A stretch of 64,000 nt of DNA, from NCBI GenBank assembly GCA_003550325.1, contig QKWP01000200.1, positions 1 through 64,000 of the forward strand. Reading direction: 5' to 3'. A program made the position numbers and the translations under genes. The notes below the pieces were generated by a model. That model saw nothing but the letters and a program-made list of their open reading frames with translations, searched no databases and was not told where the DNA came from. Positions 12,096 to 23,040 of the stretch are shown in pieces (the first letter of the stretch is position 1; the number at the start of each line of letters is the position of its first letter). This stretch comes from Gigaspora rosea. Lineage: Eukaryota; Glomeromycota; Glomeromycetes; Diversisporales; Gigasporaceae.

Positions 12096-12405
12096 TAGAA
12101 TAAATTTGAACCTATTTTTTTTTTCCTTGTTAAAACTAAATAAATTTATTTATATAAAATAGTTCATCGAATTGGTTCTACATGTTAAAGACTTTTTTTT
12201 CTTACTGAAACTGATCTACAAGTTGGTTCGCGTTTTTTTTTCATGTTTGCAACAATAAAAACATTGGGCTTCAAGACCGTCAATAGTAAAGTTGCTGCTC
12301 GATATTTAAAGAGAAAAAAATAAAGTGGGATAATTAATAGAAAATATTTTTGAATTATTAGTAAACGAGTCGGGTTGTAGACCCGTACGATAATATAATT
12401 TATTA

Positions 12406-12497
12406 TATGGAGATCTGGATGTAACTAATTTCACACGGGTTTATATCCAAACCACGTGGCTTTCGACACGTAAATTAGTTACACCCAGATATCCATA
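12406..12497. repeat. Small inverted repeat, probable foldback MITE
   Basis: TATGGAGATCTGGATGTAAC at the left pairs with GTTACACCCAGATATCCATA at the right; the arms continue through TAATTT/AAATTA. The total is 92 bp with a short centre. No clear target duplication. Confidence 0.55.
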
Positions 12498-13082
12498 AAC
12501 TTTAACTACCATTGTTAAAATTATAATATAATTAAAATTGATATTCGATAAGTTAAAATGTTTGCCACATAGCTTCCATAAATGCATCGCCATAACCATG
12601 TTAATATCCTACCTTTATATATTTAGGCATTTTATTTATTCTCAGTGGTTTAATTTGTGTGAATTTCCTCCTAGTCATTATACGCGATATCTCATTTCGC
12701 CGGGCTGATCCGGGATTAATTAAATTTCACGATTTTTTGATTGGTTAAAAGTAACTAATAACTATCGGGTAATCTCGTGAAGTGAGCCTTAGGCAGCTTC
12801 ATGTAATTTTACTTTTACATTATTTCTATTTTCCATTATGCAAATCGACTTTCATTTATAATTGAAAAAAATATCAAAATCATATCAAAATTTACATGAA
12901 TCTAGTGAAAAACATTTTTCAAAAAATTGTAAAAATGGGCCCTTTTAATATGGAACACCCCATATATGCTTGCATAAACTTGATGGACTGTGAGATAGCA
13001 TGTGTGTTTCATAATACCAGACAATCGCATAAATGTCGAGTCAACTTTTTGGTGCGCTATATTTTTCCCGTTTTAGAAGGTA
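12498..13082. other. Spacer with a GGGCTGATCCGG motif
   Basis: No gene supported. Around 12683-12715 lies GATATCTCATTTCGCCGGGC followed by TGATCCGGGATTAATTAAA; similar words occur near 11250 and 18088 (see findings). Confidence 0.4.
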
Positions 13083-13261
13083 GAGTTAATACCTCTATCC
13101 GAATATATTTTTTATTCCGGATTAATCCGGTTTTATCATAGTATATACGGATTTAAATTTAAATCCGGATTTATTTATATCCGGATATAAAACACTAAAT
13201 CACGTTATATCATGATATAGTATTTATCCGGATATATAAATCCAGATAGAGGTGTTAGCTC
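13083..13261. mobile_element. Tc1/mariner-type MITE, TA duplication
   Basis: The 179-bp unit has terminal inverted repeats GAGTTAATACCTCTATCCG / CAGATAGAGGTGTTAGCTC and is flanked by TA (13081-13082 and 13262-13263). Several TCCGGAT words inside form additional self-complementary segments. No coding capacity. Confidence 0.65.
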
Positions 13262-14132
13262 TATATCATGGTTATCTCTTTTTTTCTGTTATGGTACATT
13301 CAAGATATATTTGCTATGTAATTTTAATTGACGTGCAGTTTAATGATCTATGTTTTAGTATTAGAGATGCACTTTAGTGTATTTTATGGCTATTGCATGT
13401 GTTCTGCATCATTTCACAATTTAGGTCAATTTCAAATTGTTCTAAGTCATTCTTAAATTTTGAAAGACATACATTATTTCTCATTAGTAAAAACTTAAAA
13501 AGATAAAATTATATGACCAAGCAACAAAAATTATATGACCATTAATAATCATAAATGTTTATTTGTATCAGTGTTTTAGCTAAAATCTCTCCAAAGTCCA
13601 AACCATTTCAAAAACTTCCCAAACCTCCAAAGTGGGGAGAAACCTTCTGAAACTGGACAAAACCAAACCTTCCGAAGCTTGCCAAATAAAAAAAAAAGTA
13701 TTCCACAAAACCTTGAAAACCTATAATAGAATAATACAAAAAAAACATATTCTGCAGACTTGAAAACCTTGAATAGAAAAAAACCATAAAAAAAAAATAA
13801 ATAAAAATATTCACCCCACAAACTGATGAATAATTTATAAGTAAAAAAAAAATAGAATCTGAAACATTCTGAACCTAATAAATAAAAAATGGGCAAATGT
13901 AATTTTATGCTCACTATTTCATGTGATGAGGATTCTCATGATTTTATTGGCTATTGTTTTTTGAAGTTAGTTTTAGAAGCTTAGTTTTGGCCCAAAAAAC
14001 TGGTAAAGGCCACTTCTTTTTAAGACATAAATCCAAATTTTAAGGTTCTATCTATTCCTGAAATCCACTTTCATCTATTATTTATATGAAATTTAGTGGT
14101 TATTGGTTTTGAAAATTTCATAAGTTTGCAGT
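13262..14132. other. Intergenic region with an A-rich low-complexity stretch
   Basis: 13590-13880 is A-rich simple sequence with AAACCTT-type words; reading frames through it are artefacts of composition. No gene supported. Confidence 0.5.
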
Positions 14133-14425
14133 AATGAACTTGGATTAGAAAGAGGAAAGCATTACTTTGCAAGAACTCTGTGCTGAAAGATTTGAATCTT
14201 TCAAATAATAATCTTGGATCAGAAGAAAAAAACATTAGCAGATGGACTTGGCAAGAATTTCACACTAAATGAATTTAATCTTAGTTGGAATTGGATAGGA
14301 TCTGAAGAAGTAAAAGTATTAGCAGATACACTTTGCAAGAACTCCATGCTGAAAAATTAAAAGCTTAAATTGAATGCACTTGGATCTGAAGAAAAAAAAG
14401 CATTTTGCAAGAACTTTAAACTTAT
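14133..14425 (+). pseudogene. Leucine-rich-repeat (ribonuclease-inhibitor type) protein fragment
   Basis: About 300 bp reads as four or more diverged 28-residue LRR units when small frameshifts are allowed: NELGLERGKALLCKNSVLKD, then LNLSNNNLGSEE, then TLADGLGKNFTLNEFNLSWN, then WIGSEEVKVLADTLCKNSML, then LNALGSEEKKAFCKNF. The pattern LxLxxNxLGSEGxKALADxLCKN is the RI-type LRR common in large fungal repeat-protein families. Frameshifts and an internal TAA show it is dead. Neither the start nor the end of the parent gene remains. Confidence 0.7.
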
Positions 14426-14735
14426 ATATTTATAAAATAATAAAATAACTATTGTTAATTTAAAAATTGTCTTCAAATAAAGAAAACATAAAAAGTAAAT
14501 AAAAATTATTTAATGAAATTAGTAGTATTTGCCAAACCCAGTACTCACTTTTTTGAAACTTTATAAATTCCTTTCTAGAAACCCAATTTGCAGCCCAGAA
14601 GAATTGCTACTAGGTATTATATGTCTATAGTCTCTCTTTTCTTGGTTCATATTTTTTATTTTCTTTACTAACTTTAGTAACTTAATAATTTAAATACATA
14701 ATAGTAATAGGCCTGTGACTATTAGGAATTATATA

Positions 14736-14988
14736 TGGGACCCCCTATAGCAAAAGGGTGCAATGAAGACAACCAATCAGATTTTAAATTTTATGATAAA
14801 AACTTGGTTATAACTTTTTTTTATCTAATTTGCTTTTTTATTTATCAAATATTTAATAAAAAAATAAGCAATATTAAAATTTTTTTGCAATAATTATAAG
14901 TAAAATTAATCATGTGATGATCTTCAAATGTAATTTTCTCAAAATCACATGATTTCCTCATTGCACCCTTTTGTTATGGACGATCCCA
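14736..14988. mobile_element. MITE with about 35-bp inverted repeats
   Basis: TGGGACCCCCTATAGCAAAA followed by GGGTGCAATGA at the left pairs with TCATTGCACCCTTTTGTTAT followed by GGACGATCCCA at the right. It is bordered by TA in a TATATA context on both sides. The 253-bp unit has no coding capacity. Probably mariner-like, from the TA. Confidence 0.6.
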
Positions 14989-15825
14989 TATATTTTTAAT
15001 AAATATTACTGGACCTTATCGGACCTCTCTATAGTACCAGGGCCCGGCTACAAGCCTGGCTCGAACTTGGCCCAATTAATCACAGGCTTAAAAATTTGAG
15101 CCCAGGCCCGTTCCAGGCACAGCCCAACCCATAAATTACCATGTTTGGCCCAGCCCATTGCACACTCTACTCATTATATAAAGCTTGTATTTATTATTCT
15201 TACTTCACATTTAATTTTTATTCTGAAAAACAAATTTGGTTATAATACATTAAGTAAATTTCGAATTTGACATTGTATTTTTGAATTTGAATATTTTTAT
15301 TGTGTTTTATGTACATATCTTTAAGATTTTACTAGTTTTTCAGAATTACTCATTTTGTCAGCTATTTTTTAATGATAAGTTATTGGTTTAAGATTTAAAG
15401 TTTATTGATATCAGATATAAAAGCATTAAATTTTAATAACTCATTTAATTAAAAGCAATTACTGATTTTATTTTAGAAATTGACCAAAATAAAGTTTAAA
15501 TGCAACGACTATATTTGTTATTAAAAACAATTAAAGACTATATTTTATTATAAAAAGTAATTATTAATTTTAATTCAAAATTGACTAAAATGACTTCAAT
15601 ACAAGAACTCTATTATAAAAGGCACAATAAAATTTGATCTAAATATTGAATTAAGGCATGATAATATAGAAGATTTAAAGTAACAATAAGATATGCTTAT
15701 TGAATAAGACTAAGAATTGAATTACTTTTTTGACAATAAAAATTGAAATTCTGAGTCATAATTATATAGCTAAATTAATAAAATGGGCTTGTATTAAGGA
15801 TTATCCAACGTCTATGTAACCTAGC
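14989..15825. other. Intergenic region, downstream of the secreted-protein gene
   Basis: 15040-15170 is a GC-richer patch with repeated GGCCC and CAGGC words whose origin I cannot name. The rest is AT-rich spacer that would include the 3' flank of the minus-strand gene ending at 15826. Confidence 0.45.
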
Positions 15826-17181
15826 TCATTTTTTTGAATTTTTACATTTAGTGCCGATCGGAACTTGAGCATTTACAAGTCCAGCTTGGATGTTGCATGC
15901 GTTAACCTCAGTATCCGGTTGAAAACTAAGATTGTTGCCATTCGCAATTCCTTTGTTGCCATTCGATTGCTGTTGAGTTGCGAACGTTTTTTGCGAATAT
16001 TCTTTGCTATTATCAGCTATAAATTTATATTATGAATTATAAAATTATTTGAAAGTATTATAACGACTATACGAAACATGTGCATGCTAAAGTTAATATT
16101 AAATAATATTAAAATATAAAAAATTGCTTACGTGGGCTTGCGATCGGAACGTGATCATGATTAGCTAAAATTTAATATAATTATTTTACATTAATTGTAA
16201 ATAGTTTAACTAGAAAAACTAAGTTTAAAAATTATTAATTATAATTACCGACTAAAAAAAACGCATTATAAGTTATATAATGAATAAAAAAAAACAACCG
16301 TATAATTAATATATATAATTTAATAAATCATGAATAAAACAAACTAAATACTTACTTCCTAAAATTTTATAATTTCAACATCAATGATTAATAGTTTGTC
16401 AAAGAAACAAATATTGAAATTAATAATTAAACTTTATAATTACCGCTTATAATGCCTGTAAATAGGCCGTCGTCTAAAATTAACGTTCGAGAAGTATAAT
16501 TAATTAACTATTCATGAAGGATAATAAAGTTTTATGCATTTATATTTTAAAATTACCATCTATCATTAATTCGATGAAAATGATATAGAAAACGTATTAA
16601 TGAAATTTATAGTTAAGAAATAAGAAGAGATATAATTAATTTGTGCTTACCATCTATTATTAATTTTATGGAAGTATATGAAAGATGTATTAGTAAATTT
16701 TTAAGGAAAGTGGCTTGAAAGCAAACATTATAAATTAATTTTTTCACCATCTATCATTAATTTTATAGAAGCATATGAGAGATAAATTAGTAATTTTTAA
16801 TGAAAGTGGATTTAAAAGTAAATATTATAAATCCATGATCGCACCTTTATCTGGAAGCATATTAAAGATGTATTAGTAAATTTTTAATGAAGGAGAATTG
16901 AAAAGTAAATATTATAACTCCATGATCGCACCTTTATCACCTTTTCTACCTTCTTCATTTGTCATTAATTTGATGGAAGTATATGAAAGGTGTATTAGTA
17001 AATTTTCAATGAAGGAGAATTGAAAAGTAAATATTATAAATCCATGATCGTATTTATCACCTTTTTCTTCATGATTCTTAACTTTATGAGCATCTTCTTC
17101 ATGAGGAACAGGAATAGCCATAGTAACAATTGGAAGAATGAAGAAGAAAATGGCCAAAAGGAAAATTAATTTGGAATGCAT
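15826..17181 (-). CDS. Small secreted protein with tandem micro-exons (candidate effector)
   Basis: The first exon (17181-17061) encodes a clear signal peptide (MHSKLIFLLAIFFFILPIVT, then MA before IPVP) and a charged stretch rich in His, Glu and Lys. I infer ten further exons: 16952-16932, 16850-16845, 16750-16748, 16653-16651, 16559-16557, 16473-16444, 16358-16356, 16251-16249, 16164-16132 and 16016-15826. Every internal exon is a multiple of 3, every junction is phase 1, every intron is GT-AG and 81-115 nt, and the chain has no internal stop, giving 138 residues. Five exons are 3 nt. Donors of the last five introns are GTAATT, GTAAGT, GTAAGC-like; those of the first introns are GTGATA/GTGCGA/GTGAAA, weaker. 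The C-terminal exon (includes QPDTEVNACNIQAGLVNAQV) has two Cys. The second exon acceptor is the least certain. A TATA box lies upstream. I recognise no family; secretion is inferred from the signal peptide. Confidence 0.65.
16500..17080 (-). repeat. Tandem duplication of an intron plus micro-exon unit, about 90-105 bp
   Basis: On the minus strand the block TTCATTAAAAATTTACTAAT then ACATCTTTCATATACTTCCA then TAAAATTAATGATAGATGGT recurs five or six times. Each unit holds one intron ending in TAG and a tiny exon (AAG..., ATAAAG or ATG) followed at once by GT. Gene growth by copying this unit explains the repeated phase-1 exons of the secreted-protein gene. Confidence 0.7.
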
Positions 17182-17309
17182 TGTTGAAGGGGTTTTTTTA
17201 AAGGGTAGAAAATCGAAAGAGATGAAAGTACGGAAAGGATATTTGATTATTAGTGATTAGTAAAGAATAGAAATTTTAGAACGAATTTTCACATCTCATT
17301 TTCGCTCCT

Positions 17310-17317
17310 TATTTATA
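17310..17317 (-). promoter_or_regulatory. TATA box upstream of the secreted-protein gene
   Basis: TATAAATA on the minus strand, about 130 bp upstream of the ATG at 17181, in the context GAAAAGTTATAAATAAGGAG. Position and sequence fit a strongly expressed fungal TATA promoter; transcription start is not visible. Confidence 0.45.
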
Positions 17318-17399
17318 ACTTTTCAAACAATAGCTAGTATACTTTGGATTGCAACGAATGTTTAATTATCATTATACACACTTTTTTTGTTTATTCTTT

Positions 17400-18265
17400 A
17401 GATGGAAAGAGAGACAACGGATTGCTCATAATAAATTTCATAGCATTAAATGAACGCTAATATGTTTATTCTTTACGACATGTATGAAAAATTCCACGTA
17501 ATTGAGGCATGTAATAAATTTTTATTCAATATAATTTATCAAATGAAAAAAATTGTATGATAAAAGACTCCTTGCGATTTATATGATAGTTGATTTGTTT
17601 TTTATTGACATGTAACGTATGTTAATGATGTATCGAAATAATTTCTCCAATTTTTTTATCAAAATTCATATTCTATTGATCATTATGAATGAAATTCAAA
17701 TGCATATAATATCTAATTGCTGGTCGCGATGCGCCAATACGTTTTCTTTTGGCTTTTGATAGAACTACCAGTTCCATTATTAGATATCAATTGAATCAAC
17801 GTGCAATTATGGTAATCACCATATATAGTTATTTAAAAATGTAAAAATTAAGTACCTCAATGCAAATTTTACTTATTTGCGCGGGTAATACAGACCAAAA
17901 AAGGAAATCCAATTTTGTAAATTAATGAATAAAAAACTTTAGGGTTAAATTTAGGTTTAGGGCCTTAACGTTAGAGGCTATAGGGTTAGAGTGATTACTA
18001 TATGTAAAATTTCATTTCCGTCATTTTTTAATTAGTGCACCAAGTTCGATTTAAACTTTCTTTTACAAGTGTTCGAATTTTTCGTCAGGCTGATCCGGAA
18101 TAGTCAAAATAGTCACTCTCCGATTGGCTATTTCCTCTCAAGGAGTTTGTATTAACCCGCTCAAATAAGTGGATGCCCTCAATGCATATTGCATATTAAT
18201 GACACATCAGATCTGCGTATGTACTGTATGTACGTACTGTACGTACGTATGTACAACCCCCCTAG
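17400..18265. other. Intergenic region with telomere-like words
   Basis: 17938-17990 contains AGGGTTAAATTTAGGTTTAGGG and AGGGTTAGAG, loosely like TTAGGG repeats but not an array. 18080-18130 holds another GGCTGATCCGG motif, and 18215-18255 is a run of overlapping GTACGTAC words. No gene supported. Confidence 0.4.
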
Positions 18266-18544
18266 CAGGGTTGTACATTTCCGCTGTCCCAGCCTTTTTT
18301 TGCCATGTTCCAATGTCCCAACGTCCCAGCGTCCTAAGTGTCCCAACTATGTCCCAAGCCTTAATAATTAATAAATTAATTTAAAAAAAAATATATAATT
18401 ATATATTTTTTTATGTGCTGAACACATTTCTAAAAAAAATTTAATTAGTTTATCATAATAAAATTTTAAGTAAAGTAATTTCAATTTATAAAATTGTCCC
18501 AAAATGTCCCAACTTATGTCCCAACTGTCCCATGTACAACACTG
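18266..18544. mobile_element. hAT-like MITE with perfect 8-bp target duplication
   Basis: The 279-bp unit starts CAGGGTTGTACATTT and ends CATGTACAACACTG (imperfect TIR), flanked on both sides by CCCCCTAG (18258-18265, 18545-18552). The body repeats TGTCCCAA-type words and contains a TATATAATTATATA core. The same family occurs at 46480-46749 and in diverged, reversed form at 43323-43570. The 8-bp TSD and CAGTGTTGTAC termini are hAT-type. Confidence 0.8.
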
Positions 18545-18552
18545 CCCCCTAG

Positions 18553-21084
18553 TGTCACATTTCTCTATCTGGTCAAATTAAATTTCAAGATCAGGTGTAA
18601 CATAAAATCAAAACAAAATACGGGTCTTAACGTAACGTACGTACGGGGTGAAATTGAAATGATTACATGAATAACCTTTTGTGCATATACTGATTCATGC
18701 ATAAGTATGTAAAACTAATAATTTATTCCACTTTTTGTTTAATTAAATGTGTTTACTAAATAAGCACCACGTACATACGTACCCACACTTGGCAAATTCT
18801 TACATGAGTTTAATATATTAATAAGCGAATTTTAAATGCTAATAATAATAAAACTCAATTATTAAAATATATATATATATATAATTTAAAGCACTAAAAA
18901 TTTAGTGTATTTCAATTATAGTAACATAAAAAAATCTTGCAAATTAAAATAATCTCACTCCTATGATACATTGAGAAAAAACAAACGAAATATATGTAAT
19001 AAAAAATTTACCTCAATAATAATAATTGAATGAATTCTATATAACGTTGATGAACAAATCTTACATATTTTCCATTCTTTACAATATATAGAAAGACGTA
19101 ATAAAATGTATGTATGGGTTAATAATTTAGCCATTTGTTTTTATCTTTACGTGTTACGTGTCAAACAACAATGTTAGACACCTTTTTAATTCCGATAGGA
19201 ATATTGGTTGATATAGTAAATCATGGCCTAAAAAATGATATCCATTCACTGCGAAATTTATTAATCATGTATATAACGGTTAAAGAATTATTGACATTCT
19301 TAATGACACATATATGAGCATTGCGCCATTGAGCTGCGAAATGCAAACTGTAATAAAATCCTATTTGTTAGATTCAATGTATATTTCTGTATTTATCAGT
19401 TAATCAATGAAATAGAATTTGGATACATATTTTTATTGGCTATTCTAAATATGGTTGTTATATAACTACGTAGGTCAAGACATAAATGTACGCACGTACG
19501 ACGTAAAAAAATAGAATTACTAAAATTAGAAGAGTTTAACTTTAATAGTAAAACAATGCGTTTTTATCGTTATGCACAAGCATTCATACTGTCAAATAAT
19601 TAGCAAAGCAGGTTAATTGAAAATTGGGATGTGAAAGTCCTTGGAACTTCGACTCGCACCTGCCGTGTGCATCTAATATAGTGAAGTATCATGAATAACT
19701 TTTTTTTATGCCGTATCTAAATATACTAAATGCACTGCAAGTCTGGCTTGCATAAATTTTGGGATACTTAAAATTACTTATTTTCCGAAACCTCTTCGAT
19801 CTAATTCTAAAAATCATTTAACTTTTTTGAAACTAACTTTTCGGACCGAACGTTTCGCATCCTTATTGCTTTAATAAAAAGATTTCTTGCCAATAACGAT
19901 ATTCTATAATAGGGTAACCCTCAATAACTTTAGTGATTATTCTTCCACAGCATCTGAATTAAGTACTCTTATATAATAATTCTTTATTAAAAACCATTTC
20001 ACTGCCAAATAAAGTTAAAGCTTTTAAAGTTATATTACGACAACTTGCTAAATTAGATATTTATTCAATATTTTTTTCGAACGAATCATGGTATAACTCG
20101 GGTTGAATCTTCTTTTCGAACACTTTCACATTCAATTAAAATTCTAGACTTCAACATGAGCTAGAAATTTCGTATCACGATCCTGGAAAGAATAAGAAAG
20201 TGCAAAAATGGTTATTTATTTTTGAATATTATCAATGTTTTTTTTTTCCTGACAAAATATTTGGGTTGTGATTTGTAAATAGTAACTTAATTAGTGTTCA
20301 GAATTAAATTCATTATTATTCAATTTAATTTGTGTTCAAAAATACTTACTCGAATTTAGTTCTACGTAATATGGAATTCAGAATTAATGATTTCTGAAGA
20401 ATTAAGTGATGTATTTTTTACAAATCTTATTTTATTTTCAAATTTAAATACTCTTGTTCATGAAACTATTGCGTGTGTACAAGCAACTACTGTATAAGTA
20501 AACTTATTTCGTCATCAGAAACCCTAACAGCTAATAATTGTCGAAATTACATTTTAAACTCATATTTCAGTTTGTCTTTTTAATAATTTTCATGGTCGTA
20601 TATACTTACTTTTTACTTGTGCAATATTAATAAAAATTATTCTAATCCTATTAAGTCGATTAAGGTTTAATTAACTTAGCCGGCTAAGTTGATTGACCTT
20701 TTGGAAAATTGACTTAATCGACTCTTACAGTTACATCATAAACTCTAGGAAAATTAAACAATTGCCGATAAACGAATTGATAAGTTTCCAAGTCAGAACA
20801 ATAGCCTACCAATTTCGGCCGAGTTAGCAGGATTTAGAACGTTAATAATCAACTTTAAAAAAGCTATATCATAAATGTTATATGCTAATAAAGTAATTAT
20901 TAAATACAGGCCTACCGAATAATTGATTATGAAGGCAATTAACTGCAAATTTTCGAATTCAATTAATTAATTGGTGGTGCAGCCACAATTAATTACAATT
21001 TTTACAGTGTTGCCCAATTACCTAAGTAATACCCATTTTCGATATGACTTTTGGTCATAGGTCATATAGGTCATGTTAATTAAT
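18553..21084. other. AT-rich intergenic region
   Basis: No gene supported. Noted: (AT)n at about 18868-18882; a 60-codon frame at 19135-19317 with no recognisable features; an inverted repeat of TAAGTCGATTAAG-like words around 20650-20725. Confidence 0.5.
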
Positions 21085-21254
21085 AGTTATTCGGCACTTC
21101 GTGCCGAATAACTGAGTTATTTGCTGTATGCTATTTAATTGGTCGATTTTAAGCACCGAAGGTGCTTAAAATTCGACCAGTCAAATCATATGGCAAATAA
21201 CGTTAAGGTACAATAGTGTTCTAATTCTAGTAAAGCGCGATAGCGCTTTACTAG
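21085..21254. repeat. Cluster of three perfect short hairpins
   Basis: Hairpin 1 (21085-21113): AGTTATTCGGCAC, loop TTC, 13-bp perfect stem. Hairpin 2 (21141-21178): GGTCGATTTTAAGCACC with loop GAA and its inverse. Hairpin 3 (21227-21254): CTAGTAAAGCGC, loop GATA, 12-bp stem. They lie at the left end of the gene-fragment element. A diverged hairpin-1 copy lies at 23824-23852 near the right end. Hairpin 3 is absent from the matching position of the right arm, so it looks like a separate insertion. Confidence 0.85.
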
Positions 21255-22129
21255 TATCTAGGGGATAGTTAAATATACGGGGGGACAACTTTGTATTACA
21301 CAAGTAGATCAATTACTGACCGAACTGTCACCCTCATAAATTGGTTACACAAACAAATTTTCATATTAAAAATTCGCTTTTCTTTATTTTTTTTCAACAA
21401 ATACACATGTAAAAGCAGCCGATTCATGAAGTTATAGGTTGCTTATACCCCATATATATAAACGAAGTCTTTCTATTTAAATTGGACCACTGGTTACCGT
21501 AAACTGCCGTATAAGCGACCTGGGTCTGTTACATTTTACCTATTTTAAAACCATTAATAGACCCCAGGTCTTTTGTACGGGCACGGGTCTAGAAATTTTA
21601 TATAAAGGTTAGCATTTTTTGCTGTAATTGTAGCTGTAATGCTGTTAAGTTGCAATGCCATACATAATGCTATAATGCCATTTGTTGTACTTTCCTTTAA
21701 ATAATATACTGTTAATTATTTTTTCGAATTTGATAATTAACATTTATATTTGTATTAAACTATCAAAAAAAAAATTTTTTTCACTGATACTTTTAATGAC
21801 ATGATTAAAATTTTTCGTTTAGCGAATCAGGTCCCTCATTTTATACACAATATTAACTTAACTTCGTTGATTTAGTACTGTATATGACGACTATGAAAAC
21901 ATGGGTTTTATCAAGATTGTGAATAATCAAACATTGCCAAATGAAAACATGAATTCTTAACATTTTAAATAAAAATATTGAATACATAATATTGCATAAC
22001 ATAAGAGCGTTCAATTTGTACAACTTTTTATTATTAAATATATAAGATTTTATCAAAAGATATAGAATATTTTTCCCAGAGCAAAGGATACTAAAATTTT
22101 TGGTAAAAATAGATTCGACAATATTACTG

Positions 22130-22265
22130 ACGGGAAACCTTGGGATTGAATAGCTTTAAGGCATAATTCTCCAAATTGATCAACTTCAACTTTTGCAGAA
22201 AGTATCAATAACATAAAATCTGCCATTTTGTATGCATCAAGAATATCAATGAAATTACGCTCCAA
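22130..22265 (-). pseudogene. TSR1: TSR1-like (40S ribosome assembly GTPase-like) fragment a
   Basis: The minus strand reads FIDILDAYKMADFMLLILSA, then KVEVDQFGELCLKAIQSQGF, then PSV. In the TSR1/BMS1 family the G-domain-like region has this kind of sequence (LDAxKVADxxLFLLSA...EVDxFGE...AxxxQGxPSV). TSR1 acts in cytoplasmic maturation of the 40S subunit. Only this exon-sized piece is present and it runs into unrelated sequence. In the intact gene it should lie upstream of fragment b, but here it lies downstream on the coding strand. Confidence 0.6.
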
Positions 22266-22356
22266 AAGGATGAACGTTCAGCACTATCAATTTAAGTATA
22301 GGATTAATCAATAATTGCATAAATCTTAAAAAAATAAAAATCAAACTTTTCATACT

Positions 22357-22473
22357 TTAAACAAGCAATATTTCCGCTAATCGATGAAGCCAATTGTTCG
22401 ACGCTTTCATATAATTAAGCGACTTGCGGAAAAACAGTTCCTCTACCGTATCCCATAACCCTGAGAGTTCGGA
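22357..22473 (-). pseudogene. Release factor 1 N-terminal-region-like fragment
   Basis: After an acceptor-like ATTTAG the minus strand reads SELSGLWDTVEELFFRKSLN, then YMKASNNWLHRLAEILLV and a stop. This resembles the coiled N-terminal part of bacterial-type peptide release factors (SELxxLVExxxxYxxLKxxLxxxK...LAEE). It lies downstream of the RF1 middle fragment, the reverse of their order in the protein. Assignment is weaker than for the middle fragment. Confidence 0.4.
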
Positions 22474-22549
22474 CTAAATATGAATGTATGTAAAACTTGG
22501 AAATAAAAAAAAAAGAGAAAAATAAGTTACCATCATCGTTGATATTGTC

Positions 22550-22872
22550 AAAAGATATCTCGATCTCCTCCACAAAAGCATATATGGGCATGACTTCCTC
22601 TATGAAATTTGTTTAGGAAGTTGAGTATTCAAATGCATAAATTCATAAATTTGTAGCTGGAACTCTTTGTACACAATGAACACCAGCTTCATTTTTTAGA
22701 GATTTGTACACATCTTTGCCTTCAACAAAAAAAGTAACAAAATAAATATTACCTGAGCCTCTTTCACGTACATATGTTGAGTTAAATGACATTGGCGACA
22801 AATAGCTTCTAGTTTAACTAAGATTTGTCTGTTCCCTTGATAACTTCAAACTTCATTGCAATCTAAACGAAC
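22550..22872 (-). pseudogene. Mitochondrial-type peptide chain release factor 1 fragment
   Basis: The minus strand reads MKFEVIKGTDK, a frameshifted YVKEAQ ending at a GTAATA donor, then after a short intron-like gap EGKDVYKSLKNEAGVHCVQR followed by VPA, and a further segment EVMPIYAFVEEIEISFDNIN. This matches the order of class-I release factors just before the GGQ loop (FEV...GGYKEA...EGxDVYxxLKxESGVHRVQRVPxTE...VAVMPE..EEVEI). The GGQ segment itself is absent and there are frameshifts and a stop, so it is a pseudogene fragment of a nuclear gene for organellar translation termination. Confidence 0.6.
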
Positions 22873-22926
22873 TTTTTTAATCCCACTTAATCGCATTGTA
22901 TTTTATCATCTTCAATAACCTAATAC

Positions 22927-23040
22927 CTGTGGCTGATCTGCAGCAAGAATTTTCTTTTCATCAGGGAAGAAATGAATGTTGAAACTTAAAAGCGATTTTT
23001 TGACATCATTGCGCTTTTTTTGTGGAATATCTTCTAATAC
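22927..23040 (-). pseudogene. TSR1: TSR1-like fragment b
   Basis: The minus strand reads VLEDIPQKKRNDVKKSLLSF, then NIHFFPDEKKILAADQPQ, ending at a donor-like CAG|GTATTA. In TSR1 proteins a segment of this kind (K..ELKK.L..FF..HFP.E.K..A.D...) follows shortly after the QGxPSV segment. Here it lies upstream of fragment a on the coding strand, so the gene order is permuted. Retention of splice-like borders suggests capture of genomic DNA rather than of cDNA. Confidence 0.55.

Noticed and set aside
13576-13914. 112-codon hydrophobic minus-strand frame
   Set aside because: It comes from A-rich low-complexity sequence on the plus strand; Phe-runs mimic membrane segments and there is no gene context.
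17938-17990. Interstitial telomere repeat
   Set aside because: Only loose, non-tandem TTTAGGG-like words; too degenerate to call.
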